Source of the DNA: UBA12170 sp964293475
Lineage (GTDB): Bacteria > Bacteroidota > Bacteroidia > Bacteroidales > UBA12170
Assembly (NCBI GenBank): GCA_964293475.1
Contig: CAXYYJ010000013.1
Span: 30,769 to 94,768 of the forward strand
Direction of reading: 5' to 3'
DNA length: 64,000 nt
Part shown: one piece after another, positions 17,997 through 26,317 of the stretch
Numbering within the stretch: position 1 is the first letter of the stretch
Layout: every line of letters begins with the position of its first letter
The notes under the pieces: generated by a model
The model's database searches: none
What the model was told of the DNA's origin: nothing
What the model saw: the letters and a program-made list of their open reading frames with translations, nothing else
Position numbers and translations under genes: made by a program

Positions 17997-19365
17997 CCAG
18001 TCGAAATATGATGCTGTTTTTAATGCCCTCAACAGGGAACGATCTGCCCGAAAAGCTGCTGAACGAATCATAGAAGAAAAGAGCAGCGAAATTTTTCGGG
18101 TTAATCAGGAATTGGTTTCCCTGAATCAAAATCTCGAAAAAAGAATAGAAGAGAGAACCCACGACATAGAAGAAAGCTACCGCGAATTGGAGCTGGCAAA
18201 GAAAATTGCTGAAGATGCCACTGCTTCTAAATCCAATTTTCTTTCCAATATGAGTCACGAAATCAGAACCCCACTAAATGGAATTATTGGACTAACCAAC
18301 CTTTTGCTCGAAGAAAAACATGACGACCGCGTGGTAGAAATGCTCAGTTCAATAAAATATTCAGCCGATAATTTAATTCGTATCATCAACGAAATACTCG
18401 ATTTTTCAAAAATAGAATCTGGAAAAACCCAGTTCGAATTTATCGAGTTTAATCTGAAGAAATTGCTCACCGAGTTGATACGAAACATGGAATTTTCGGC
18501 CCAGGCAAAGCAACTGGAGCTTCGGTTTCACTGGAATCCGCTGGTGCCCGAAATCATAAAAGGCGATCCCATAAAGCTCAATCAGGTATTGACCAATTTA
18601 ATGGGAAATGCTTTGAAATTCACAGAAAAAGGTATTGTTTCCTTATCTGTTTGCAAAGAAAAACCAATAGAATTCAGCCATATGAAAGGCTTGTTTTTTG
18701 TGGTAAAAGATACTGGGGTCGGAATTGCACCCGATAAACTGAATACCATTTTCGAAAGTTTTCAGCAAAGTGATAGCAGTACCTCCCGAAAATATGGAGG
18801 AACAGGGCTGGGGCTCACCATCAGCAAAAGTTTTGTTGAACTTCAGGGTGGAGCAATGTGGGTTAAAAGTACCTTGAATGTAGGCTCTGAGTTTCAATTT
18901 ATCTATCCCTGTGAGCTTATTGGTGAAGACAAAGCCAGTGGATTTAAAAACTTGACCAGTTATGAATTTAATCCGCTGAATATAAGCGTTTTATTGGTCG
19001 AAGACAACAAGCTTAACCAATTTGTAGCATCTCAGTTTTTGAATCGATGGAAAGTTACGGTCGACATTGCCAATAATGGAATCGAAGCGATTCAAATGCT
19101 TGCAAATCATTTGTACGACTGTGTTTTAATGGATATTCAGATGCCCGAAATGAATGGTATTGAAGCAACAAAATTCATTAGAAATCCACAGAGCAATGTC
19201 TTGCAACATCATATTCCCATAATTGCGTTAACAGCAAATGCCTTTAATGAAACCAAAAAAGAAGTTCTGGCAGTAGGTATGAACAGCATGGTCTCGAAAC
19301 CCCTGGCACCCGAACTCCTTCATAGATGCCTTAGCGCGCTTGTAAAACCCGAAAAACAATCCTGA
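17989..19365 (+). CDS. Hybrid histidine kinase, likely H-NOX partner (HnoK-like)
   Basis: 458 aa from ATG 17989, which overlaps the H-NOX stop (ATGATTGA); an upstream ATG at 17953 would overlap by 44 bp. There are no transmembrane helices. An N-terminal coiled coil (about 10-75) leads to HisKA (NMSHEIRTPLNGIIGL), HATPase (NLMGNALKF, DTGVGIAPDKL, GGTGLGLTISK) and a C-terminal receiver domain (LLVEDNKLNQF, LMDIQMPEMNG with the phospho-Asp, ALTANAF, SKP). With no sensor domain of its own, it probably takes its input from the H-NOX protein encoded upstream, as in Shewanella and Vibrio NO-signalling pairs. No output regulator is adjacent. Confidence 0.9.
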   Translation: MIDQSKYDAVFNALNRERSARKAAERIIEEKSSEIFRVNQELVSLNQNLEKRIEERTHDIEESYRELELAKKIAEDATASKSNFLSNMSHEIRTPLNGIIGLTNLLLEEKHDDRVVEMLSSIKYSADNLIRIINEILDFSKIESGKTQFEFIEFNLKKLLTELIRNMEFSAQAKQLELRFHWNPLVPEIIKGDPIKLNQVLTNLMGNALKFTEKGIVSLSVCKEKPIEFSHMKGLFFVVKDTGVGIAPDKLNTIFESFQQSDSSTSRKYGGTGLGLTISKSFVELQGGAMWVKSTLNVGSEFQFIYPCELIGEDKASGFKNLTSYEFNPLNISVLLVEDNKLNQFVASQFLNRWKVTVDIANNGIEAIQMLANHLYDCVLMDIQMPEMNGIEATKFIRNPQSNVLQHHIPIIALTANAFNETKKEVLAVGMNSMVSKPLAPELLHRCLSALVKPEKQS

Positions 19366-19366
19366 A

Positions 19367-19840
19367 ATGATGCTTAACAATCTGGATAAAAGCGACCTTT
19401 TGTCAATACTTGATATTCTATTGAAGGAAATGGAACAGCCATTTTTTATTGTCGATTCTATTTTTAGAATAAAATATTTTAACCACGCCTTTAGCAAATT
19501 TGTGGCGAAGGAACCAAATACGATTCTTGATGTGGATTTTGGCGAAGCATTGGGTTGCGGAAACATGATAAAAGACCACAAAAATTGCGCATTTACTTCA
19601 TTTTGTGGTCATTGCGAAATTCGAAAAAATCTCCATCTCGTTTTCAATAAACAACAGGATAAGGTTCAGTTTGAGCTGGTGAGAGAGTTTGTAATAAATG
19701 GTGAAATTTTAACCAGACACGTGCAAATGTCTCTTTTACAACTTGTTATTGAACAAAATAGACAAGTTATTTGTTTGATTTCGGACAAAGGAGATAAGGA
19801 TTTAATTCAACTATTAACTCAACCACAATCCGTTATTTAA
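19367..19840 (+). CDS. PAS-domain protein with four-cysteine cluster
   Basis: 157 aa, no output domain. A PAS-like fold (about 10-125: FFIVDSIFRIKYFNHAFSKF) contains Cys64, Cys74, Cys80 and Cys83 (C-x9-C-x5-C-x2-C, with CGHCEIRK at the end) just after the central helices. Four close cysteines could bind an Fe-S cluster, zinc or act as a redox switch; I cannot tell which. The gene begins one base after the hybrid-kinase stop, so it is the third member of the H-NOX operon and probably feeds into or modulates the same signalling path. A second ATG at 19370 is an equally good start. Confidence 0.75.
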   Translation: MMLNNLDKSDLLSILDILLKEMEQPFFIVDSIFRIKYFNHAFSKFVAKEPNTILDVDFGEALGCGNMIKDHKNCAFTSFCGHCEIRKNLHLVFNKQQDKVQFELVREFVINGEILTRHVQMSLLQLVIEQNRQVICLISDKGDKDLIQLLTQPQSVI

Positions 19841-19852
19841 TGTTCATTTTGT

Positions 19853-19860
19853 TATTTTTG
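19853..19860 (+). promoter_or_regulatory. Predicted -7 promoter element of crcB
   Basis: TATTTTTG, 17 nt before the crcB ATG. It suggests crcB and the following genes can be transcribed apart from the H-NOX operon. Confidence 0.35.
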
Positions 19861-19877
19861 CCGCTTTATCCGAAACT

Positions 19878-20255
19878 ATGAAATTTCTTTATCTCATTTT
19901 AGGTGGTGGAATAGGTACTATTTTGAGATATCTTATTTCGGTTACATCTTCCCGTTTTTTTGGAATTTCTTTCCCTGTTGGAACGCTTATTATCAATCTT
20001 TTAGGTAGTTTTCTGATAGGTTTTTCCTTTGTTTTGCTGGGTCGTGAAAATATAAATCCTTCCTTGAAGCTTTTTCTGTTTGTGGGCATTTTCGGAAGCT
20101 TTACCACATTTTCAACCTATATGTTCGAGTCGTACGATTTAATAAAACTGGGTAGCATTAAGTCTGCAATTCTATATTTGGGGTTATCAAATATCCTCGG
20201 CCTTATTTTGGTTTATCTGGGGTTTGTTCTGGGTGATTATATTCAAAAACATTGA
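19878..20255 (+). CDS. crcB: Fluoride exporter CrcB/FluC
   Basis: 125 aa with four hydrophobic helices, the size of a Fluc fluoride-channel subunit (works as a dual-topology dimer in the inner membrane). Signatures are LGGGIGTILRYL near the N terminus, GTLIINLLGSFLIG with the conserved Asn, and GIFGSFTTFSTYMFE, which holds the sodium/phenylalanine-box region. No fluoride riboswitch is evident in the 37-bp gap upstream. It is followed within 5 bp by the next gene. Confidence 0.93.
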   Translation: MKFLYLILGGGIGTILRYLISVTSSRFFGISFPVGTLIINLLGSFLIGFSFVLLGRENINPSLKLFLFVGIFGSFTTFSTYMFESYDLIKLGSIKSAILYLGLSNILGLILVYLGFVLGDYIQKH

Positions 20256-20259
20256 TATT

Positions 20260-20829
20260 GTGCACGATTTAGAGCCATATTATAGCTGGCGCAAATACTA
20301 TACCGCCGAAACCGACCCCAACTCTCCTTTCTACAAACGGGTTTATTCAGAGTTTGAGTTTACGCATGCCATCTATGATACTGTAATTCATCCTCAGTGG
20401 GACGAGTTTGGCTCCCTCACTTTGTACACAAAAATCCTGTTTGCCGATTACAATCACGGATTTGCCATCATGGAGTTTATTGGCGAATGGAATGACCTTC
20501 TCTACAACGACATTATGTATCTCTATAGAAATGTGATTGAAGATATGCTGGCGAAAGGAATTCAGAAGTTTATTCTGATTGGGGAAAATGTGCATGTTTT
20601 TCATGCCGATGATGATAGCTATTACGAAGAATGGTTCGACCAGCTCGACGATGGCTGGATAGTTGGACTGAATTTTTTGCATCATAACCTACAGGAATTC
20701 AGTCATGCGCGAATCGATCACTACATTAGCTTTGGCGATGATTTTGAAATCGAAAATTGGCGTATCTATTCTCCTTTGGATCTTTTCAGACAAATAGACA
20801 GGGTGATGCAATACAGGCTTGGTTACTAA
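20260..20829 (+). CDS. Conserved protein of unknown function
   Basis: 189 aa if started at GTG 20260, 4 bp after the crcB stop; the frame is open further upstream to 20224, but that would overlap crcB. Not recognised. It is acidic and aromatic-rich (DYNHGFAIMEFIGEWNDLLYND, EEWFDQLDDGWIVGL), with no signal peptide or membrane helix, so it is probably a cytosolic enzyme or binding protein. It contains a GENVHVFHADDDSYYEEW stretch with His and Asp residues that could bind metal. It sits between crcB and acylphosphatase in one transcription unit. Confidence 0.7.
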   Translation: MHDLEPYYSWRKYYTAETDPNSPFYKRVYSEFEFTHAIYDTVIHPQWDEFGSLTLYTKILFADYNHGFAIMEFIGEWNDLLYNDIMYLYRNVIEDMLAKGIQKFILIGENVHVFHADDDSYYEEWFDQLDDGWIVGLNFLHHNLQEFSHARIDHYISFGDDFEIENWRIYSPLDLFRQIDRVMQYRLGY

Positions 20830-20840
20830 ATTAAAATTCT

Positions 20841-21107
20841 ATGAAAGCGGTTCAAATTATTGTCAGAGGGAAGGTTCAGGGAGTGGGATTCAGATATTAT
20901 ACCCAGAAAAAAGCCTTGGAATTCGATGTTAAAGGGTTTGTTAAAAATCAGCCCGACGGTAGTGTTTACATTGAAGCCGAAGGTAAATCCATCGATTTGG
21001 AAACTTTCGTCGATTGGTGCCGAAAAGGCCCCATGTGGTCAAAAGTTCGGGAATTCACCATCTCGGATATCCCCGTTTCTGGACTAACTATATTCGAAAT
21101 CAGATAG
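20841..21107 (+). CDS. acyP: Acylphosphatase
   Basis: 88 aa, the normal size. It hydrolyses acyl phosphates such as carbamoyl phosphate and 1,3-bisphosphoglycerate. The phosphate-binding loop GKVQGVGFR contains catalytic Arg18, and Asn36 in GFVKNQPDGSV is the second catalytic residue; both are intact. It is 11 bp downstream of the unknown gene and convergent with mnmD, whose stop is only 4 bp away. Confidence 0.95.
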   Translation: MKAVQIIVRGKVQGVGFRYYTQKKALEFDVKGFVKNQPDGSVYIEAEGKSIDLETFVDWCRKGPMWSKVREFTISDIPVSGLTIFEIR

Positions 21108-21111
21108 TTGG

Positions 21112-21792
21112 CTAATTGGCTCGTTTGTGGGCGACTAAAATTTCCCGTTTGCCCGGCGGTCCGGGTTTCTTTTCAATTTCAAAACCACTTTGTTTTAAAG
21201 CACGTTTTACGATACCTTTGGTGCTGTATGTGGCCAAAATGCCATTGTCTTTCATCGAGGTATAAATATTCGAAAAAACAGCTTCTGTCCATAATTCTGG
21301 CTGTAAATTGGGATTGAAAGCATCAAAATACACCAAATCATATTGATTTTCAGCAAGAACCATGTTTTCGATGAAACTATGTTGCTTGCTTATTGTAAAA
21401 TCTTCGTCCAGTAGAAAGTCCTTATTCCAGGCATTTGTATGAAGTTTCTCAAAAACTGTTTCAGCCTCCGAATGCTCAATTAGCCCACCATAATTCAGCT
21501 TTTGCCAAAATTCCGGCTCCAAAGGATAAGCTTCCACAGCAAGATAGTCGATGTTTATGGAATGTTTTTTTGCAAAATACCAGCTGAGCAACACATTTAA
21601 TCCGGTTCCCATGCCTATTTCCAAAATCTTTATTTTGGATTTGATGTAAATAAAATTTGCCAAACCATGTTGGATAAAGATGTGATTCGATTCCTGCATG
21701 GCTCCATGAATAGAGTGATACTGCTCCTGCATGCCAATGAGTTCAATGGAATGGGACCCGTCGCTGCTGGTGATAATTCGCTTTGGAAACAT
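21112..21792 (-). CDS. mnmD: tRNA 5-methylaminomethyl-2-thiouridine methyltransferase MnmD
   Basis: 226 aa, corresponding to the methyltransferase half of MnmC (DUF752). It methylates nm5s2U34 to mnm5s2U in certain tRNAs using SAM. Evidence: SAM motif KILEIGMGTGLNVLLSW, the long insert with YLAVEAYPLEPEFW, the DLVYFDAFNPNLQPELWT catalytic region and YSTKGIVKRALKQSGF. The FAD-dependent oxidase half is absent, as is normal for stand-alone MnmD. A -7 box lies only 4 nt before the ATG. Confidence 0.92.
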   Translation of the reverse strand: MFPKRIITSSDGSHSIELIGMQEQYHSIHGAMQESNHIFIQHGLANFIYIKSKIKILEIGMGTGLNVLLSWYFAKKHSINIDYLAVEAYPLEPEFWQKLNYGGLIEHSEAETVFEKLHTNAWNKDFLLDEDFTISKQHSFIENMVLAENQYDLVYFDAFNPNLQPELWTEAVFSNIYTSMKDNGILATYSTKGIVKRALKQSGFEIEKKPGPPGKREILVAHKRAN

Positions 21793-21796
21793 GAGC

Positions 21797-21804
21797 CAAA
21801 AATA
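21797..21804 (-). promoter_or_regulatory. Possible -7 promoter element of mnmD (very short leader)
   Basis: TATTTTTG on the minus strand ending only 4 nt before ATG 21792. If used, the mRNA would be nearly leaderless. Confidence 0.3.
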
Positions 21805-21872
21805 CAGTTTTATTTAACGATGAGTTTTATAAATACCTGAGTTTTGGGATTGCATTACTGGCATTTTGCAGT

Positions 21873-21880
21873 TATTTTTG
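21873..21880 (+). promoter_or_regulatory. Possible -7 promoter element of the metal module (very short leader)
   Basis: TATTTTTG ending 4 nt before ATG 21885. It mirrors the arrangement at mnmD on the other side of the 92-bp divergent region. Confidence 0.3.
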
Positions 21881-21884
21881 CCCC

Positions 21885-22343
21885 ATGATAAATAGAATTC
21901 TGGCTTTGGTTTTAGGTGGGTATTACCTGTTGATTACAATAGGTATTCCAATTTCTATTCATCATTGCCATGGCCATAATTCATTTGACATCTCCTGGGA
22001 AACAGCTGCCGAATGTAGTTGCCATATAACTGACTTGGAACCTGCTTGTTGTCAACACAACGAATCCGAATCGGTGCAGATGGTTTGTGTCACTGATAAA
22101 ACCATGGCCCCCGAATGTTGCAGCAACGAAACGGAGACCATACTTTGGTTGTATGAAGGTCAATGGGTGGCAAGTCCGCCTGAATTCATTAAAGCAGCCG
22201 AGATTTCGTTGCTCTATTCTGTCGTTCAACCTGTTGAACTCACTTCGAAAAGTGAACAAATTTTACCCGATTATTTTTTAATTATCCCCCCTTTATTAGC
22301 TTCCAGGCAAGTTTCCCTGCATCAGTTTGTATTTTATGGTTAA
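21885..22343 (+). CDS. HYC_CC_PP family envelope protein
   Basis: 152 aa. An N-terminal membrane/signal segment (about 1-24) is followed by a Cys/His-rich region: HHCHGH, CSCH, ACC, PECC, and a C-terminal IIPPLL. This pattern names the HYC_CC_PP family, found in Bacteroidota next to heavy-metal TonB receptors. It probably binds thiophilic metal such as copper in the periplasm. It is the first gene of the three-gene metal module. Confidence 0.85.
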   Translation: MINRILALVLGGYYLLITIGIPISIHHCHGHNSFDISWETAAECSCHITDLEPACCQHNESESVQMVCVTDKTMAPECCSNETETILWLYEGQWVASPPEFIKAAEISLLYSVVQPVELTSKSEQILPDYFLIIPPLLASRQVSLHQFVFYG

Positions 22344-22407
22344 TAGCTGTTCTGTTATTTAAAGTATTGAATTGCAGTAATATAGTATTAATTTTAAAAT
22401 TCACAAA

Positions 22408-22782
22408 ATGAAGAATTTAGTTTTTTTCATGATGATATTTCTGGGGATTATGGTTTTTCAACCTTCATCATTTTCTGTGGTTGCTCAGGAAAATCAGCCG
22501 GAATTGGTCACCGATAGTATTCATGTTCATGGGGTCTGCAATATGTGCAAAGACCGCATTGAGAATGCAGCACTGATTAAAGGGGTTAAAAAAGCCCGCT
22601 GGAATAAGAAAACCCACAATCTGCTGGTGGTCTATAAGCCCGAGAAAGTAACTATGGAAGCCATCGAAAATGAAGTTGCAAAGGCGGGTCATGATACAGA
22701 GCATTTTGCCGCCGACGAAAAAGTATACAATAGTTTGCCCGAGTGCTGCGCATACCGCTCTGGAACTGTTGATCCCCATTGA
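22408..22782 (+). CDS. Periplasmic heavy-metal-associated (HMA) protein
   Basis: 124 aa with a signal peptide (about 1-27) and one ferredoxin-like HMA domain (about 35-105). The metal site is VCNMC (Cys44, Cys47) in HGVCNMCKDRIE, as in copper chaperones. A second CC pair in SLPECCAYR lies near the C terminus. It probably hands copper or another soft metal to or from the TonB receptor. The stop codon overlaps the start of the receptor gene, so translation is coupled. Confidence 0.9.
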   Translation: MKNLVFFMMIFLGIMVFQPSSFSVVAQENQPELVTDSIHVHGVCNMCKDRIENAALIKGVKKARWNKKTHNLLVVYKPEKVTMEAIENEVAKAGHDTEHFAADEKVYNSLPECCAYRSGTVDPH

Positions 22783-25013
22783 GAGCATTACTTGTATCAG
22801 TTTTTTTATTCATAATTTCAGGCTGGGTTTCTGCGCAGGAAACCAATGCTATTGTTAAAGGTATTGTGAATGAAAAGACCGAAAAGGGCTTGTTGCCACT
22901 TTATGGCGCTCATGTGAAGCTTGTTGGGGCATCACAAGGTGCCATTACCGACGAATCTGGTCGCTTTAGTATTGGGTTGCCAGATGCAAAAGGCTTATTG
23001 GTTGTTAGTTACGCTGGCTATTCCCCCGATACCATTTCGGTGGTGGCAGGTAGTGTTGTCTCTGTTAATCTTGAGCAATCAGTGGCACTGAACGAAGTTG
23101 AGATAAAATCGAGAGTGAGAACCACCAATATTGGCTACATGGAAACCCTTAAAATTGAGAAAATTGGGGAAGGGGAATTGCATAAAGCTGCCTGCTGCAA
23201 TTTAAGCGAAAGCTTTGAAACCAATCCCTCGGTCGATGTGTCGTTCACCGATGCGGTAACAGGAACCAAACAAATTCAAATGCTTGGTTTGGCAGGCCCA
23301 TATACTCAAATTTCCCGTGAGAACATGCCAGATATCAGGGGATTATCAGCCATTCTTGGGCTAACCTATACTCCCGGAGCCTGGGTAGAAAGCATTGCTT
23401 TAATTAAAGGCGCCGGTTCGGTGGTGAATGGTTTTGAGAGCATTGCCGGACAAATTGATGTGAGTCTTCGAAATCCCAATACCATGGACAGATTTTTCGT
23501 GAATCTGTATGCCAGTCAGGAAGCACGCTTCGAGGGAAATGTCAACATGAAATTTGCGGTTAGCCCCAAATGGAAAACAGCTTTATTGCTTCATGGTAAA
23601 ACTAACCAATTGAAAATAGACATGAACCACGATGGTTTTATGGATATGCCCATTGGCGATAATGTGTTGGTTCTCAATCGATGGGAATACGAAATTGAGA
23701 ATGGACATATCGAATTGGGGGTAAAAGCGGGTTATCTGGATCAGGAAGCCGGTCAAATTCATTTGCACGAAAATGGAACTCAAAACAATCATGGGCTTTG
23801 GAAAATGCTCAATTTTACCCACAGGCTGGAGCTTTGGACCAAAACGGGAAAAGTGATGGAAGCGAATCCGGAACAAAGTTTTGGGCTTCAACTCTCTGGT
23901 ATCTACCACGACCAGAATAGCCAGTTCGGCCATTCCAACTACTCGGGGGTTCAAAAAAGTTTCTACGGAAATTTTATATTTCAGGGGAATTTATGGAGTT
24001 CGGAGAATAAATTCAAGATGGGAGCAAGTTTTATATACGATGATTATATGGAACTATTTAAAAAACTGGATTACAGTCATATGGAATATGTGCCCGGGGT
24101 GTTTTTTGAGTATTCCCGAAGTATTGGCGAGTGGTTCAATGTGGTTGCCGGTTTACGGGGGGATTATTCCAATCACTATGGTTTTTTTGCTACACCACGC
24201 CTTCATTTGCGCTATTTGCCCCATGAGCATTTGGCCATTCGGGCCTCGGCGGGTCGCGGACAACGAACTGCTCAGGTGATTTTGGAAAATATAGGACTTT
24301 TGGCCAGCAATCGGGTCTGGCTCATCGATGCTCAGAGCATGTCAAAACCCTACGGTCTGGATGCAGAGGTGGCCTGGAATTTTGGAATTAATCTAACCTA
24401 TGAGTTTGAACTGGATTATAGAGAAGGTGTGGTGAGTTTCGATTTCTATCGCACCAATTTCGAGAATCAGATTGTGGTGGATTTAGACAGCGATGTTAGA
24501 GAAGTCAGATTTTATAATCTTTCAGGAGAGTCTTTTTCAAACAGTCTTCAGGCTCAGATTGATTATGAATTGTTTAAGCGCTTCGATGTGAGGTTGGCCT
24601 ACCGTTGGTACGATGTTAAAACCACTTATGGGGAAGAATTAATGTCGAAACCATTTTTGGCATCTCACCGGGCATTTATCAATCTGGCCTATGCCACCCG
24701 CAATTACTGGAAATTCGATGCTACACTCAACTGGCAGGGGGCCAAGCGATTGCCTTCGACATTGGAAAATCCTGCTGAGTATCTGCGAATGGATAAATCC
24801 CCCGATTTTTTCTTAATGAATATTCAAATATCGAAAACAATTCGAGAGCGTTTAGAAATCTATTTAGGGATTGAGAATCTATTGGATTATACTCAAAAAA
24901 ATCCCATAATCGCTGCAGATGAGCCATTTAGTGAGTATTTTGATGCTTCTATGATTTGGGGCCCGGTTTATGGTCGAAATACCTATTTGGGCATTAGATA
25001 TCGCTTGAAATAA
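22779..25013 (+). CDS. TonB-dependent receptor of the heavy-metal module
   Basis: 744 aa outer-membrane receptor. It starts at TTG 22779, overlapping the HMA stop (TTGA). The resulting N terminus is a clean signal peptide (1-19, ending in VSAQE), and no in-frame ATG precedes the plug, so TTG is the likely start. A carboxypeptidase-regulatory-like domain (about 22-105) precedes a plug with the unusual AACCNLSESFETN cysteine pair found in receptors linked to HMA proteins, then a 22-strand-type barrel ending in YLGIRYRLK. Predicted role: uptake of a metal or metal complex, probably copper. Confidence 0.9.
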   Translation: MRALLVSVFLFIISGWVSAQETNAIVKGIVNEKTEKGLLPLYGAHVKLVGASQGAITDESGRFSIGLPDAKGLLVVSYAGYSPDTISVVAGSVVSVNLEQSVALNEVEIKSRVRTTNIGYMETLKIEKIGEGELHKAACCNLSESFETNPSVDVSFTDAVTGTKQIQMLGLAGPYTQISRENMPDIRGLSAILGLTYTPGAWVESIALIKGAGSVVNGFESIAGQIDVSLRNPNTMDRFFVNLYASQEARFEGNVNMKFAVSPKWKTALLLHGKTNQLKIDMNHDGFMDMPIGDNVLVLNRWEYEIENGHIELGVKAGYLDQEAGQIHLHENGTQNNHGLWKMLNFTHRLELWTKTGKVMEANPEQSFGLQLSGIYHDQNSQFGHSNYSGVQKSFYGNFIFQGNLWSSENKFKMGASFIYDDYMELFKKLDYSHMEYVPGVFFEYSRSIGEWFNVVAGLRGDYSNHYGFFATPRLHLRYLPHEHLAIRASAGRGQRTAQVILENIGLLASNRVWLIDAQSMSKPYGLDAEVAWNFGINLTYEFELDYREGVVSFDFYRTNFENQIVVDLDSDVREVRFYNLSGESFSNSLQAQIDYELFKRFDVRLAYRWYDVKTTYGEELMSKPFLASHRAFINLAYATRNYWKFDATLNWQGAKRLPSTLENPAEYLRMDKSPDFFLMNIQISKTIRERLEIYLGIENLLDYTQKNPIIAADEPFSEYFDASMIWGPVYGRNTYLGIRYRLK

Positions 25014-25030
25014 ATTCCTGATAAATAAAA

Positions 25031-25078
25031 AAAATCACTGCGATTTCATCAAACTTGAGATGACTTCGCAGTGATTTT
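25031..25078. terminator. Bidirectional terminator between TonB receptor and ATPase genes
   Basis: 13-bp perfect stem (AAAATCACTGCGA at 25031-25043 with TCGCAGTGATTTT at 25066-25078) and an inner TCATC/GATGA pairing, with A/T runs on both sides, between convergent genes. Confidence 0.8.
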
Positions 25079-25097
25079 GCATTTCAGGGGACTTGTT

Positions 25098-26228
25098 TTA
25101 GGTCACAAATTCCCAAAAATTGTCCATTGTGATGCTTTTATAATTTGAACCGTAATTATCAAGCCAACTCTGGGGAGCTTTTAATTTGGGTTTCTTTAGT
25201 TTAATCTCGTAGGCAAATAGCTCTCCGTTTTTTTCTTCCACATAGTCCAACTCTGCGCCCGTATAGGTTCGCCAAAAATAGGAATGTGCAGTTTGTGCAG
25301 TGTACGACAAGTATTTAAGTCTTTCGGCAATGATGAAATTTTCCCAAACTGCACCCTTATCGTCGTATTGAGCGAATGGATCAAGTCTGTCAATCAACGT
25401 GTTGCGTAAACCCAAATCCCAAAAATATATCTTGTCCTTCTTACTGATTTCCTTACGGAGATTTTTATTATAACCCGAAAGGCGGAATAGGATAAAGCTG
25501 TCTTCGAGCAACGAAATGTACGTATTCACCGTTTCCTGACTTATTTGCAAGCTTTGCGCCAGCTCATTCAGACTCACCTCCGAGCCTATTTGGTAGGCCA
25601 GAAGCTTTAATAGCTTTTTGAGTACATGGGTATTTCTGATGGGAGCCAGGTCGAAAATGTCTTTATATAAATAGGAGCTTGCCAATTCCCGAAGGTATTT
25701 TTCTTTCCTGCTTACCGACTGATAATGAAATACTTCCGGGTACATGCCAAAAGTTAGGAACTCAGTCATTTTGCTTTGAAGCTCAATAGGGTTCATCGTA
25801 TTTCTGAGTTCAGAAAGCGATATGGGAAACAAGGAATAGGTTGCAGTGCGTCCGGTTAAAGATTCCTTAGTGGTGCTGGCAATATCTAAAGACGATGAGC
25901 CTGTGACAAGAATCTTTAAGCCCGGAATCTTGTCGTAAATTATTTTCAGATTAATCCCTATTTCTGGTATCCTCTGTGCTTCGTCAATGAATAAAATATC
26001 ATATCCTTCAGTTAACAACTGCAGTTGATTGAAATCGCGGGAGGATAAAATATCGACATAACGAATTTCATCTGCGTTTATATTCAATACCTTGTCAGTG
26101 GTGTTTGCCAGAACTTCCTGAAGCAAGGTGCTTTTTCCGGTTTGACGCGCTCCAAATACGATGATTATTTTTCGCGCTTCCTGCATTTCCTCTCGTATGA
26201 CATCGACTAAGGCACGATTTATTTTCAT
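25098..26228 (-). CDS. AAA_14 / DUF4143 ATPase (copy 1)
   Basis: 376 aa. P-loop GARQTGKST (Walker A), ILFIDEAQRIP (Walker B) and VTGSSSLDI (sensor) form the AAA_14 ATPase. The C-terminal DUF4143 part has a winged-helix-like segment (VSLNELAQSLQISQETVNTYISLLED) and a nuclease-fold-like end (GAELDYVEEKNGELFAYEIKL). The family is widespread and scattered, often in multiple copies, with no settled function. This is one of three in the window. A six-unit 32-bp repeat array lies 90-281 bp upstream of its start, beyond its -7 box. Confidence 0.88.
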   Translation of the reverse strand: MKINRALVDVIREEMQEARKIIIVFGARQTGKSTLLQEVLANTTDKVLNINADEIRYVDILSSRDFNQLQLLTEGYDILFIDEAQRIPEIGINLKIIYDKIPGLKILVTGSSSLDIASTTKESLTGRTATYSLFPISLSELRNTMNPIELQSKMTEFLTFGMYPEVFHYQSVSRKEKYLRELASSYLYKDIFDLAPIRNTHVLKKLLKLLAYQIGSEVSLNELAQSLQISQETVNTYISLLEDSFILFRLSGYNKNLRKEISKKDKIYFWDLGLRNTLIDRLDPFAQYDDKGAVWENFIIAERLKYLSYTAQTAHSYFWRTYTGAELDYVEEKNGELFAYEIKLKKPKLKAPQSWLDNYGSNYKSITMDNFWEFVT

Positions 26229-26259
26229 TTTATTCTATTTTTTCCAGTTATATTACCTG

Positions 26260-26267
26260 CAAAGGTA
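26260..26267 (-). promoter_or_regulatory. Predicted -7 promoter element of ATPase copy 1
   Basis: TACCTTTG on the minus strand, about 32 nt before the ATG. A TTTG at 26282-26285 could be the -33 box, but the 14-bp spacing is short. Confidence 0.45.
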
Positions 26268-26317
26268 TTTGAATTTTTTTACAAATCATGAAAAACACCA
26301 TTATAATTGAAAATATT

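Noticed and set aside
19820..19877. Fluoride riboswitch before crcB
   Set aside because: The gap is only 37 bp and lacks the paired segments and length needed.
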